Shown here piece after piece: positions 1 through 9,190 of a stretch of 64,000 nucleotides of DNA. Positions within the stretch are counted from its first letter, which is position 1. Each line of letters starts with the position of its first letter. The notes beneath the pieces are model-generated. The model saw nothing but the letters and a program-made list of their open reading frames with translations. It was not told the origin of the DNA and ran no database searches. This DNA is from Pedobacter sp. JY14-1. Its GTDB lineage: Bacteria; Bacteroidota; Bacteroidia; Sphingobacteriales; Sphingobacteriaceae. The stretch covers positions 620,001 through 684,000 of the forward strand of contig NZ_JARJHU010000008.1 of NCBI RefSeq assembly GCF_029269825.1, written 5' to 3'. Both the position numbers and the translations under genes were made by a program.

Positions 1-1200
1 GGCATCTGCAATGGCTTCAGAAGCTTCAAGCAGTTTGCCCTGTTCATAAAGTACAGTGGAAAAGTCGAGCCAGGCCTCAACATCTAAAGGATTATATTCC
101 AAAACTTTATAGTAAGCCTCAACAGATTGTTCGATTTGTCCGAGCTTATAATTGGCGTCTGCAATCGCAAACCAGAAATCAGGATTTTCAGCATCCAGCT
201 CTACAGCTTTTTTGTAAAAATGAAGTGACTCAAAGTACCGTTCCTCAAAATTGAGGGTTACACCAATGCCAAACCATGCATCAGCCATATTCGGGTCCAT
301 TTTTACAGACTTTTTATAATAAGACCTGGCCTCGTCCATCTTTTCCAGCTTTTCGTAACATTCGCCGATTGCGCAATAGGTATCTGCATTTGGCTTTTCA
401 TACTCGAATGTCTGCCTGTAAACTTCTATGGCCTCGGCAAAGCGGTCAAGCTGCACAAGCGCATTTCCCTTATTGTAATAGGCAGAAGCAAAGCTATCCT
501 TGATCAGTATCGCATAATCATAGGCATCAATTGCTTTTTCATAAAGCTCCAGCTTATGATAGGAATTGGCAAGGTTATACCACGCTGCATAAGAATAGGG
601 GTCATTATCAATGTATTCCTGATAAAACTTAATGCTTTCCTCCTGCTTATCCAGAATATCATAACAAAAGGCCAGCTCATACAGCCCATCTTTATTTTCC
701 ATATTCTGTTCCAGGCTCTGCTTGATGTAGACGATGGCATTTTCGTAGTCGAGCATGTTCTGATATACATAGGCAATCTGAAGCAGGATCTCGTCTGTAG
801 TCTCAGCAAACTCCAGGGCTTTCTGAAAATTTTCCAGCGCTTCTGAATAACGCTCCAGGGTATTGAATATATTTCCCCTCAGTACATAAATATCTGCATC
901 GGAAGCCTCCAGCATCTCTGCCTTCTGTAAGGAAAGAAAAGCCCTTTCAAACTGATCTGTCACATAAAAGAGCTGTGCCTGCTTGACCAGGAACACGGAG
1001 GCATAGGGATGCTGACTGATGGCATATTCCACTACCTGAAGTGCCTTAACCGGATCGTTCTTGTCTATATAGTAGTCAATAATATTTTCAAAGGCTTGGG
1101 CATCAAAAAAATATTGGTCCTGGTTTCGTATCATCTCCTCGTAGCGCTCTACCGAACGCTGCGCATCGTCACTAAAATCAAAGTAAAATTCCTCTTCCAT
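1..1200 (-). CDS. Tetratricopeptide repeat protein (3' end outside the window)
   Basis: The reading frame is open from an ATG at 1198-1200 to the window edge, 400 codons, so the C-terminus is missing. The translation is a string of about 34-residue helical repeats with TPR spacing of A/G/Y/P positions, for example AWYNLANSYHKLELYEKAI and AYYNKGNALVQLDRFAEAI. No signal peptide or membrane segment is visible; the N-terminus is acidic (MEEEFYFDFSDDAQ). TPR arrays are protein-interaction scaffolds, so the partner cannot be inferred. The start fits because the ORF opens at once into the acidic leader and no in-frame upstream ATG follows the preceding stop. Confidence 0.85.
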   Translation of the reverse strand, partial: MEEEFYFDFSDDAQRSVERYEEMIRNQDQYFFDAQAFENIIDYYIDKNDPVKALQVVEYAISQHPYASVFLVKQAQLFYVTDQFERAFLSLQKAEMLEASDADIYVLRGNIFNTLERYSEALENFQKALEFAETTDEILLQIAYVYQNMLDYENAIVYIKQSLEQNMENKDGLYELAFCYDILDKQEESIKFYQEYIDNDPYSYAAWYNLANSYHKLELYEKAIDAYDYAILIKDSFASAYYNKGNALVQLDRFAEAIEVYRQTFEYEKPNADTYCAIGECYEKLEKMDEARSYYKKSVKMDPNMADAWFGIGVTLNFEERYFESLHFYKKAVELDAENPDFWFAIADANYKLGQIEQSVEAYYKVLEYNPLDVEAWLDFSTVLYEQGKLLEASEAIADA

Positions 1201-1416
1201 CTCTTGAATAATTAAAGAACAGATCCCTGTGTTAGCTATACACCATAAGTTTACAATAATAAACCACAGAAGCCAGCAAATAATTATCAACATTCACACA
1301 GCAAAGTGCCTAAATTACTGATAATACAACGGATAGCTTTATCTCCTACGTTCACAAATAACGGGAATCTACCCTGAAAACAGGTAATCTTCAGGTCAAG
1401 AAAAAGGAAGCGGGCT
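1201..1416. other. Intergenic region, nothing recognised
   Basis: About 216 bases between the TPR gene and the DUF2807 gene. It is AT-rich and presumably holds the promoter of the minus-strand TPR gene. No convincing ORF, RNA or terminator was seen. Confidence 0.5.
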
Positions 1417-2016
1417 TTACCTGCCCTTCAGCATAATACTGGTCATTTCATTTTTTAGGGAATCAAGGCTGGTCCTGGCAGCGGTGAGGTGTGTTGCGTC
1501 CAACCTTGAGATACGGTCTTTAAGCAAGGTATGGTCTAAGGTATTGCCACTCAGCTTAAGATCTGCATTACCCACTGTATAAGTATAAAGGCTTTCCGTA
1601 TCTGCTTTTACATCGGCACGGGCATCATCCCTAAGCAATACCTGGAGGTACTTCAGGTTTAACTGCCCGGTTGTCTTTACTTCTGCTTTTTCACAGGCAT
1701 CGATGCGGTGCAGGTCCTTTACAACAACGGTTACAACGATGCGATCGGTCCCCTTACCATGGATCATCAGAGTATAGCCCCTTTTCGTAACCGAGAGATT
1801 CCTGCGATCAAAATCACTTTCTACGGTAACGCCCTCTCTTTTTCCCTGGGACAGCAAAACAGTAACATTTCCGCTTACTTTGATCCGGTTATAAGCAATG
1901 GCCGTTTCCTTTCCCGGCGCTTCATTTTTTACTGCAGCAGCGGCAACTTTAGCCGAGTTCAGGAACAAAGCAGTTGCGATCAGGGTACCAGTCAATGTAT
2001 TGGTCAATGTTTTCAT
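1417..2016 (-). CDS. DUF2807 (head GIN domain) exported protein
   Basis: A 199-residue protein. The frame extends upstream to 2088, but the ATG at 2014-2016 gives a normal signal peptide (MKTLTNTLTGTLIATALFLNS), so that start is preferred. After the signal peptide comes a beta-rich domain beginning IKVSGNVTVLLSQGK, the usual opening of DUF2807: small exported proteins with a predicted beta-helix, common in Bacteroidota and of unknown function. The protein is shorter than typical two-repeat members. It is transcribed divergently from the SNF2 helicase gene. Confidence 0.7.
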   Translation of the reverse strand: MKTLTNTLTGTLIATALFLNSAKVAAAAVKNEAPGKETAIAYNRIKVSGNVTVLLSQGKREGVTVESDFDRRNLSVTKRGYTLMIHGKGTDRIVVTVVVKDLHRIDACEKAEVKTTGQLNLKYLQVLLRDDARADVKADTESLYTYTVGNADLKLSGNTLDHTLLKDRISRLDATHLTAARTSLDSLKNEMTSIMLKGR

Positions 2017-2264
2017 GTCTTCGTGTTTCTTTAGGATTTTTAAAATTTGTTTCACCCATAAGACGCAACGGGAGAAAAAACGTTGCAATGCCCACCAGGG
2101 CTTTATACCAGGTCGGCTCCGGATCAGACAAACCCGGTATTTTATTCGACGAACTCGTGATAAAAAATCGTCATAATTGGAACATCCTATTTGAAAGGCT
2201 CCCGATTTGACGTATGTTTAAGGATTTTTAATCGCTTACCTGTCCATCTTTAATCTCCAGCACA

Positions 2265-5159
2265 ATGTTACGCGTCGATAGTTCAAAGCCATGCAAAATT
2301 GTATATTCACTATGCAAACATGCTTACTTCGGCTATCTGATTGAGCCTCATATCGTACAACTGAACCCACACGGCGATTTCTCGCTTACTTACCAGCGGT
2401 TGTTTTCACATACTGCCGCTGAATTTGCCCGGCACCTGTCGGAAACCGACTTAAAACTGATCAGCATACTTGACAAGACTGAACAGGACTATATCATCAA
2501 ACGCTACCACAAAAAAGTGATCAGGCCTGCCGAATTCTTCAGCAAGTTCTTCAGCGAAAAGTTCTATGAGAACGTAAGGCCAAAAATAGAGAAAAAACTC
2601 TCAGAGGTATTACAGATCCTCAGAGCAGAGGGCGCACTTTATCAAATGGACAACGATGGATGGCCTGCAGAAAGAAAGCTGGAGTTTGCCCGGGAACCAG
2701 CGACTGTCCTTTTCCATTTCAGGAGGAATGAAACAGAGACACGTTATTTTCCTACGATTAAATACCAGGGCCTGCGCATCGATTTTATGTTCAAGGACGC
2801 CCAGATCATCAGTAACCAACCCGCATGGTTGCTGCTCAGCGATACGGTCTATTTTTTTGAACAGGACATTGAGGGGAAAAAACTGCAGCCTTTTCTAAAC
2901 AAGAGGTACATTACCATACCCAAGGCGACAGAAGCTACCTATTTTGAAAAATTTGTCAGCCCACTGATCGAAAAATATCATGTTTATGCCGAAGGTTTTG
3001 ATATACAGACAGAAAAACATATTCCTGTTCCATCACTCAGAATAGTTTACGTAGAAAACGGTATATCACAGCTCCAGCTGAATTTCCGGTATGGCAGCTA
3101 TCATTTTGCCTCCGGCAGTGAAAACAAAGTGACGGTAAAGCTGCATCGTGAGGGTGACCAGTATATTTTTAACCGCATCAGGAGAGACACCTCCTTTGAA
3201 AAGCAGAAGTTCAATTTTCTGCTGGGCCTGGGCCTGAAAAAAGTAAGCGCGCTCTTTCAAAACCTGGAGGTAATACCTGACAAAGACGAAGACCAGTCTT
3301 ATGCCATCATCAATTGGATCAATGAGCATCTCGTTACACTAGAGGCAAACGGTTTCGAAATCGATCAGGATACGGGTAATAAAAAATTCCTGCTTGGCGC
3401 CAGTAAGATCGACTTCGAAATTAAAGAAGACAACGACTGGTTTGATATCCATGCGATCGTATATTTCGGAAACCATGCAGTTCCCTTCATTTCACTCAAA
3501 CAGCACATTCTTCACAAAAGAAGGGAATTTACACTTCCTGATGGCAGTGTCGCCGTGATTCCCGAAAAATGGTTCAGCAAGTACGGCAGCGTCTTTAGTC
3601 TTTCTGACGGCAGCAAGTCCCTGAAGTTAAAGAAGCACCATATCGGATTGATCAATGAACTTGCAGAAGACGGTATTGCCAGTATCACACTGAGCCGTAA
3701 GCTAGAACGCCTCAATGATTTTGAAGATATTGCTGACGTGAGGCTCCCGGCAGATTTTAAAGGTGACCTCAGGAGTTATCAGAAAGCCGGCTATAATTGG
3801 TTCAGCTTTTTAAGGGAATACCATTTCGGGGGCTGCCTGGCCGATGACATGGGACTTGGAAAGACCATACAAACGCTGGCCATGCTGCAAAAGCTCAGGG
3901 AGGAAAGTGAGCAGGCGGGTATACACGGCACTTCGCTCATCGTCATGCCTACTTCTCTGATATACAATTGGTTAAACGAAGCAAATAAGTTTACACCCAA
4001 ACTCAGAATACATGCTCATATTGGGACATCCAGGGATAAAAATGTGGGAATATTTGCCCAATATGATGTGGTGATCACGACCTATGGTGTAACCCGTGTC
4101 GATATTGACCTGCTTAAGGATTTTTACTTCAGTTATATCATACTGGATGAGAGCCAGAACATCAAAAACCCTTCTTCCAAGTCTTTCAAGGCGGTGAAAT
4201 CATTAAAATCGAAATATAAACTTATACTCAGCGGTACGCCGGTAGAGAACTCCGTAAGTGACCTCTGGACGCAACTGACCTTTCTGAACCCGGGTTTACT
4301 GGGCACCCAGGCCTTCTTCAACGAAGAATACGTTCAGGCCATCGAAAAACGCAAAGACGAGGAAAAAGCCAGGAAACTGCAGGCAATTATAAAACCATTT
4401 GTACTGCGGCGCACCAAGGAACAGGTTGCTGCTGAGCTTCCACCCAAAACGGAACAGGTCTTTTTCTGCAACATGAGTGAAGACCAGGCCGCTTATTATG
4501 AAAAAACCAAATCTGCCTACCGCAATGATTTGCTGAGCAGCATGGATGACGGCACTTATGCCCAAAAACAGGTACAACTGCTGCAGGGGCTTACACTGCT
4601 CAGGCAATTGGCCAACCATCCATACATGATCGACGAAGCATACAGCTCAGATTCTGGTAAATTCGAAAATGTGATACACACCCTTGATAACGTACTCAAG
4701 GGTGGTCATAAAGTGCTCATCTTTTCACAATTCGTCAAGCACCTGAATATTTTCAAAAGTTACTTTGAAAGAGAAGGAATCCCTTTTGCGTTTCTGGATG
4801 GGGGTACCCGAAACCGCGGCGAGGTCGTAGCAGATTTTCAGCAGAACAAGAACCTGAAGGTCTTTCTGATCTCTATTAAAGCTGGTGGTGTAGGTCTTAA
4901 CCTCACTCAGGCAGACTATGTTTTTATTCTCGATCCCTGGTGGAACCCGGCCGTTGAGCAACAGGCTATTGACCGTTCTCACCGGATCGGGCAAGACAAA
5001 AAGGTATTTATTTATAAATTCATTTCGAAAGATACCGTGGAAGAAAAGATACTTGCGCTTCAGAACCGCAAGAAGAAACTGGCCAGTGCACTGATCACCA
5101 CAGAAGAAAGCTTCTTCAAATCCCTCTCCAGGGAAGATATCCGGGAACTGCTGAATTAG
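2265..5159 (+). CDS. SNF2-family DEAD/DEAH-box helicase
   Basis: A 964-residue Swi2/Snf2-type ATPase. The C-terminal half has all the helicase motifs: Walker A DDMGLGKT (K533), motif II DESQ (residues 628-631), motif III SGTPVENS, LRRTKEQV, and motifs V-VI GGVGLNLTQADYVF and QAIDRSHRIGQ. The N-terminal ~500 residues are the long accessory region usual in bacterial SNF2 proteins. Family members are ATP-driven translocases on double-stranded DNA; the target of the bacterial forms is mostly unknown. The stop codon overlaps the convergent aat gene by 4 bp (shared TTAG). No restriction-modification or defence partner lies beside it, which argues for a housekeeping role. Confidence 0.93.
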   Translation: MLRVDSSKPCKIVYSLCKHAYFGYLIEPHIVQLNPHGDFSLTYQRLFSHTAAEFARHLSETDLKLISILDKTEQDYIIKRYHKKVIRPAEFFSKFFSEKFYENVRPKIEKKLSEVLQILRAEGALYQMDNDGWPAERKLEFAREPATVLFHFRRNETETRYFPTIKYQGLRIDFMFKDAQIISNQPAWLLLSDTVYFFEQDIEGKKLQPFLNKRYITIPKATEATYFEKFVSPLIEKYHVYAEGFDIQTEKHIPVPSLRIVYVENGISQLQLNFRYGSYHFASGSENKVTVKLHREGDQYIFNRIRRDTSFEKQKFNFLLGLGLKKVSALFQNLEVIPDKDEDQSYAIINWINEHLVTLEANGFEIDQDTGNKKFLLGASKIDFEIKEDNDWFDIHAIVYFGNHAVPFISLKQHILHKRREFTLPDGSVAVIPEKWFSKYGSVFSLSDGSKSLKLKKHHIGLINELAEDGIASITLSRKLERLNDFEDIADVRLPADFKGDLRSYQKAGYNWFSFLREYHFGGCLADDMGLGKTIQTLAMLQKLREESEQAGIHGTSLIVMPTSLIYNWLNEANKFTPKLRIHAHIGTSRDKNVGIFAQYDVVITTYGVTRVDIDLLKDFYFSYIILDESQNIKNPSSKSFKAVKSLKSKYKLILSGTPVENSVSDLWTQLTFLNPGLLGTQAFFNEEYVQAIEKRKDEEKARKLQAIIKPFVLRRTKEQVAAELPPKTEQVFFCNMSEDQAAYYEKTKSAYRNDLLSSMDDGTYAQKQVQLLQGLTLLRQLANHPYMIDEAYSSDSGKFENVIHTLDNVLKGGHKVLIFSQFVKHLNIFKSYFEREGIPFAFLDGGTRNRGEVVADFQQNKNLKVFLISIKAGGVGLNLTQADYVFILDPWWNPAVEQQAIDRSHRIGQDKKVFIYKFISKDTVEEKILALQNRKKKLASALITTEESFFKSLSREDIRELLN

Positions 5160-5788
5160 CCCTTCAAAATATCCAGGTAATCCTGCATCGGGATCATTTC
5201 TGCCCCCAGGCTTATCAGATGTTCATTGGGCACCTGGCAGTCGATCAGGCTGAATCTTCCTGAGCAGCAGATGTCAATAAAAGCTGCTTTGGAGGCATTA
5301 CTGACCAGGCTGAACATGCTTTCTCCACAAAATACCCGACCCATCAATACACCATACAGTCCCCCCGCCAGCATACCGTCCATCCAGACCTCCACACTTG
5401 CCGCGTGACCATTTTTATGCAGCTCTATATAAGCTCTTTGCATCTCGTCAGTAATCCAGGTACCTGTCTGCTCCTTCCGCTTTACCCTGGCACAATGGCC
5501 GATCACCTGTGAAAACGCAGTATTCCAGGTCATATTAAAAATTCCGCTGCTGATGACCTTTCTCATACTTCTACTTATCCTGATCCTATCCGGAAACAAC
5601 ACACAACGTTCATGTGGTGCGTACCAGCAAACCGGGTCACCCTCGCTAAACCATGGAAAAATCCCGCTACGGTAAGCCAACAGCAATCTCTCCGTCCTTA
5701 AATCTCCCCCTATCGCCAGCAAACCATCCGGATCTGCAAATGCAGGATCAGGAAATACCAGCTCATCTTCAGGCAGCTTAAAAATCAT
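5156..5788 (-). CDS. aat: Leucyl/phenylalanyl-tRNA--protein transferase
   Basis: A 210-residue enzyme that adds Leu or Phe from aminoacyl-tRNA to N-terminal Arg or Lys of proteins, creating N-degrons for ClpAP. Recognised by FPDPAFADPDGLLAIGGDL near the N-terminus, YRSGIFPWFSEGDPVCWYAP, GLYGVLMGRVFCGESMFS and the C-terminal IDCQVPNEHLISLGAEMI, all typical of Aat. An upstream TTG (5792-5794) is in frame, but the ATG at 5786-5788 begins MIFKLPEDELVFPDP as in homologues, so it was chosen. It converges on the SNF2 gene with a 4-bp overlap. Confidence 0.95.
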   Translation of the reverse strand: MIFKLPEDELVFPDPAFADPDGLLAIGGDLRTERLLLAYRSGIFPWFSEGDPVCWYAPHERCVLFPDRIRISRSMRKVISSGIFNMTWNTAFSQVIGHCARVKRKEQTGTWITDEMQRAYIELHKNGHAASVEVWMDGMLAGGLYGVLMGRVFCGESMFSLVSNASKAAFIDICCSGRFSLIDCQVPNEHLISLGAEMIPMQDYLDILKG

Positions 5789-5844
5789 ATGCAATAATAA
5801 AAAATGTAACTAATTTTATTTCAAGGCATCTCAACTAAAAACTT

Positions 5845-6213
5845 ATGAATCTTATCGGCAATATCATCTGGATCATCTTTGGCGGGCTGGTCATATTTTT
5901 TGAATACATTATCGGTGGCCTTATCCTTTGTCTTACTGTCGTAGGCATTCCATTTGGCATTCAATGCTTTAAATTCGCAATTGTCGGGCTTGCACCTTTT
6001 GGCGTCAGGATTTCCGATACATCATCCAATACCGGCTGCCTCTCCACGATCATGAACATCATCTGGCTGGTTTTCGGCGGGTTCTGGATTGTCCTTACCC
6101 ATTTGTTCTTCGGTCTGCTGCTCTGCATTACCATTGTCGGCATTCCCTTCGGAAGGCAACATTTTAAACTCATGAATCTGGCCTTTTCGCCGTTCGGAAA
6201 ATCAATCAGCTAA
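5845..6213 (+). CDS. YccF domain-containing inner-membrane protein
   Basis: A 122-residue membrane protein made of two YccF units, each containing GNIIWIIFGG or MNIIWLVFGG followed by a hydrophobic helix and the signature VGIPFGIQCFKFA or VGIPFGRQHFKLM. Both repeats end in a conserved A/S-PFG motif. Four hydrophobic stretches predict an integral membrane protein. Biochemical function is unknown. Its last 12 bases overlap the 3' end of the convergent phosphatase gene. Confidence 0.9.
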   Translation: MNLIGNIIWIIFGGLVIFFEYIIGGLILCLTVVGIPFGIQCFKFAIVGLAPFGVRISDTSSNTGCLSTIMNIIWLVFGGFWIVLTHLFFGLLLCITIVGIPFGRQHFKLMNLAFSPFGKSIS

Positions 6214-7194
6214 GGTGTCAGGAGGGATAAGACCGAGCTTTCTGGAATGTGTTATCGCCTCCGCGCTCCGCTCAAATAAACAAGTTTTTATCCCTTTGGC
6301 AGCAATCCTGTCCAGGAACTCCTGAGCAGGGACTTTCATTTCCTCCCTTACGTTCCGGATATATACTGCCTCAATATTTTCCGGGTACTTCTCTGCTATT
6401 GCAGTATAAATAGCGGGGTCACGCTGCGAATTGTCACCAAAAAAAACAAACTTCTGGTTCGGAAAGGCATCTATAATGCGCATTACCCTGATCAGCTTGC
6501 CTTCGTGGCCTGTCTTCCCGGTCTTGATCAGGTCCTTCCATCGCTTGATCTGGTTTAGCAAAAAAGCGCCCTCAGGCAACTTGTTATACCGGAAAGTCTC
6601 TACCAGGTAATCGTAGAGGTTCCATTCGCTACTGGATACATAGAAAAAAGGATTGGGTTGGTCGGCAGTTGTATGTGCATGCGCCAGCAGGTTGTAATGC
6701 GTGTATGCGTCTTTAAATGTTTTTCTGGTGCGTGGATTTTTAATAAAGAGCTCCCTTAACCTTCTTCCGATGGTTGCTGAATGAGATACCATAATGGTGT
6801 CATCTATATCTGAAATAAAAGCATATTGTGTAATGTGCGGCACATAGACCTGCCCCTGACCTACTGCGATTACTTCACCTTGGCTGTTCAGGGCCTCTAC
6901 CTCCACGCCATGCCAGCCTGCACCTACATTTTCATAAGCTGCCCATTCAAATTTAAAAAAACCGTCGTATTCAGTTTTCTGATATACTTCCTGATTCCCA
7001 AAGCTCAGCCGTACCTGTATAAAAGGATAGGGTTTCAGGATGAATAACTTCAATAAATGAACAATGTTTATCAGCAAATTGTTGCTGAAGGTCTGACGTG
7101 TTTTGGCCTTGTGTTTGAACACATGACCATATACCACCAAGTTATGTGTGTGTCCATACCCGTGGTATACCTTTACTGTTACAGCTTTACTCAT
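6202..7194 (-). CDS. App1-type phosphatase domain protein (DUF2183)
   Basis: A 330-residue protein. The ATG at 7192-7194 (MSKAVTVKVYHGYGHTHNLVV) is preferred over an upstream extension to 7299 with no domain character. The N-terminal ~150 residues form a beta-rich region; the C-terminal half has the HAD-type motif DIDDTI (in YAFISDIDDTIMVSH) and FFGDNSQRDPAIY, matching the App1/DUF2183 catalytic domain of yeast phosphatidate phosphatase. Phosphatidate hydrolysis is an inference from the family. The neighbouring divergent gene is a diacylglycerol-kinase-like enzyme, so the pair could act on one lipid pool in opposite directions. Confidence 0.85.
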   Translation of the reverse strand: MSKAVTVKVYHGYGHTHNLVVYGHVFKHKAKTRQTFSNNLLINIVHLLKLFILKPYPFIQVRLSFGNQEVYQKTEYDGFFKFEWAAYENVGAGWHGVEVEALNSQGEVIAVGQGQVYVPHITQYAFISDIDDTIMVSHSATIGRRLRELFIKNPRTRKTFKDAYTHYNLLAHAHTTADQPNPFFYVSSSEWNLYDYLVETFRYNKLPEGAFLLNQIKRWKDLIKTGKTGHEGKLIRVMRIIDAFPNQKFVFFGDNSQRDPAIYTAIAEKYPENIEAVYIRNVREEMKVPAQEFLDRIAAKGIKTCLFERSAEAITHSRKLGLIPPDTLAD

Positions 7195-7258
7195 TGTCCG
7201 GTAAAACAGTAACCACCCTACTGTTGTTTGAAAAGACAACTCCGTAAAACTGCAGAAA

Positions 7259-8119
7259 GTGAAATTGCTATACATCATCAACCCCGGATCGGGAAGCAAA
7301 GAGACCGATTACAGTAGTCTCATCAGGGGATATTTTGCCGCTCATGCGCAGGATCATGCCATCGAGTGTTTTGAATTGCCCGGAGATTTCGACACGGCTT
7401 CCCTCAAGGCGGTCATCGCTCAATCAGATGCAGACCGGGTTATTGCCGTTGGAGGTGACGGCACCCTGAAACTCGTTGCCGAATGCCTGCTGGACACCCA
7501 AATCCCCGTCGGCGTTATCCCTGCGGGGTCCGCGAACGGCATGGCCAGGGAACTGGACATACCACCCAATTTCGAAGAGGCGCTTGAAAAAAGCATCAAT
7601 GGGCAGATCCGGAAAATCCACGCCATTTCCATCAATGACCAGTTTTGTATCCATCTTGCTGATATCGGCTTCAACGCTTATCTCGTCAAGAAATTCGATG
7701 ATCTTCCTCAAAGAGGTATGCTAGGCTATGCCAGGGCTGCCTGGAAAGCGCTGTGGAACCATAATAAAATGAATGTCGAACTACAGATTGAAGGGCAAAC
7801 AATACGGTCCAGTGCAGCTATGGTCGTCATCGCGAATGCGACGATGTATGGTACAGGTGTTAAGATCAATCCCGAAGGCAGGCTTGATGATAACAAATTC
7901 GAAGTAGTGCTGGTTAAAACGTATTCTGTAATGGAGATCTTAAAGATCTGGCTCACCAATATTGCCTTTGACCCAAAGCATATCGAGGTATTCCAAACCA
8001 GTAACCTGCAGATCAAAACCAAACGCAAGGCACACTTCCAGGTAGACGGAGAATACCTGGGCAAAGCAAATATACTTCATGCAAAGCTACTGCCCGCCGC
8101 TATCCAGATCATCTATTAA
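7259..8119 (+). CDS. Diacylglycerol kinase family lipid kinase
   Basis: A 286-residue protein of the DAGK catalytic family (YegS/DgkB type). Seen: the nucleotide-binding start IINPGSGSKE, the GGDGT motif in VIAVGGDGTLKLVAEC, and PVGVIPAGSANGMARELDI. The start is GTG at 7259-7261, only eight residues before the conserved NPGSGS, and there is no better ATG. Expected reaction: ATP-dependent phosphorylation of diacylglycerol or a related lipid. It is divergent from the App1-type phosphatase gene with 64 bp between the starts. Confidence 0.9.
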   Translation: MKLLYIINPGSGSKETDYSSLIRGYFAAHAQDHAIECFELPGDFDTASLKAVIAQSDADRVIAVGGDGTLKLVAECLLDTQIPVGVIPAGSANGMARELDIPPNFEEALEKSINGQIRKIHAISINDQFCIHLADIGFNAYLVKKFDDLPQRGMLGYARAAWKALWNHNKMNVELQIEGQTIRSSAAMVVIANATMYGTGVKINPEGRLDDNKFEVVLVKTYSVMEILKIWLTNIAFDPKHIEVFQTSNLQIKTKRKAHFQVDGEYLGKANILHAKLLPAAIQIIY

Positions 8120-8142
8120 TCCGGGCAGATCATTAAATGCCA

Positions 8143-8880
8143 CTAATTACAATATCTGGCCAGCAGTTCATCGGCCAGGTCCGAACCCATATTCTTCACA
8201 AAATTGAAATCTTCACAAGCGCCCTGCCGGTCTTTTTGTTTCAACTTACGCCGTCCCTCTTCCACACGCTGCTTCAGGTATTCTTCATCATAACCCAACG
8301 TATTCTTCAATGCGATGATCCGCGCCTCTTCACTGGAGTATTTCCCCGAAGCCTTATTCCGGTAAAAATTAAGCACCACACTGGTCATACTCACATTCGT
8401 TTTGTAATTTCTAATGGCTTCCTGTATCTGTTCTCTTGTCTTGCTTCCACAATCATACCCTGAAAGCCGGAAATTGACCGGCGCAAGAACTATTAGGGTG
8501 GTATCATATCCTTGCGGGACGCTCCATTTTCCACTACTCAATCTGATCAACCGCAAGGCCTCATCATCCAGATCAGTTCCCAGTCCCCTACGCACCTCCG
8601 AGTAGTATACTTCACCATTCTTATTGAGTCTGAAGGCCACAACCACCTGCCCGTCAATACAATTCTGCAAGGAATACCGGGGATAGATCTTATGGTTGTT
8701 GATAAAGTTCTCCAGCCCCCCTTTCAGCTCGGGTTGCTGCCGGGCATTTACATTCAGCGGGAATACCAGGAAGGACAACAGCAAGAATAACCAGTACCGG
8801 TTATTCTGCTTTATCTCCGCGCTCCCTCGAGATTTTGTCAAATAGTTTATCCATATGTTCCACATACTCATTCGTATCAT
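8143..8880 (-). CDS. TonB C-terminal-like exported protein
   Basis: Up to 245 residues. A hydrophobic segment (YWLFLLLSFLVFPLNVNA) is followed by a TonB-C-like fold: IDGQVVVAFRLNKNGEV and VRRGLGTDLDDEALRLIR. The rest is a charged helical tail. The start is unclear: ATGs at 8880, 8871 and 8865 all lie inside rbfA (80-bp overlap for the first), and a TTG at 8839-8841 would give a shorter, more normal signal peptide. It follows rbfA directly and probably shares its transcript. Unlike energy-transducing TonB, no proline-rich periplasmic spacer is seen, so energy coupling is doubtful. Confidence 0.7.
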   Translation of the reverse strand: MIRMSMWNIWINYLTKSRGSAEIKQNNRYWLFLLLSFLVFPLNVNARQQPELKGGLENFINNHKIYPRYSLQNCIDGQVVVAFRLNKNGEVYYSEVRRGLGTDLDDEALRLIRLSSGKWSVPQGYDTTLIVLAPVNFRLSGYDCGSKTREQIQEAIRNYKTNVSMTSVVLNFYRNKASGKYSSEEARIIALKNTLGYDEEYLKQRVEEGRRKLKQKDRQGACEDFNFVKNMGSDLADELLARYCN

Positions 8881-9169
8881 CTACAAAGAATGTGAGCGTT
8901 GGCACTACCCTGGCCTGATGGCGGATGCGGCTTCCCAGTTTATACCTGATCTCACCGGCGTGTGAATTTACTTCAGCTACTGAAAGCGAAGTATTCGATG
9001 TATTGAGGAAACTCAGGTAGACCTTTGCTACCGCAAGATCAGGCGAGACACGCACCCTTGTAATGGTCACCAGCGTATTGGGCAGATAAGCCGAGCCCTC
9101 CCGCTGAAAAATAGCCGCTAATTCTTCCTGCAACAAACCCGCAAATTTCTGCTGACGTTTACTTTCCAT
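8801..9169 (-). CDS. rbfA: 30S ribosome-binding factor A
   Basis: A 122-residue RbfA, a KH-like protein that binds the 30S subunit during 16S rRNA maturation and cold adaptation. Seen: an N-terminal MESKRQQKFAGLLQEELAAI helix, VTITRVRVSPDLAVAKVYLS, and LGSRIRHQARVVPTLTFFVD, all characteristic. It lies 21 bp downstream of hflX, another ribosome-associated gene. Its 3' end overlaps the start of the TonB-C-like gene. Confidence 0.94.
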   Translation of the reverse strand: MESKRQQKFAGLLQEELAAIFQREGSAYLPNTLVTITRVRVSPDLAVAKVYLSFLNTSNTSLSVAEVNSHAGEIRYKLGSRIRHQARVVPTLTFFVDDTNEYVEHMDKLFDKISRERGDKAE

Positions 9170-9190
9170 AGTCTTTCCTCCTTAATTCCG

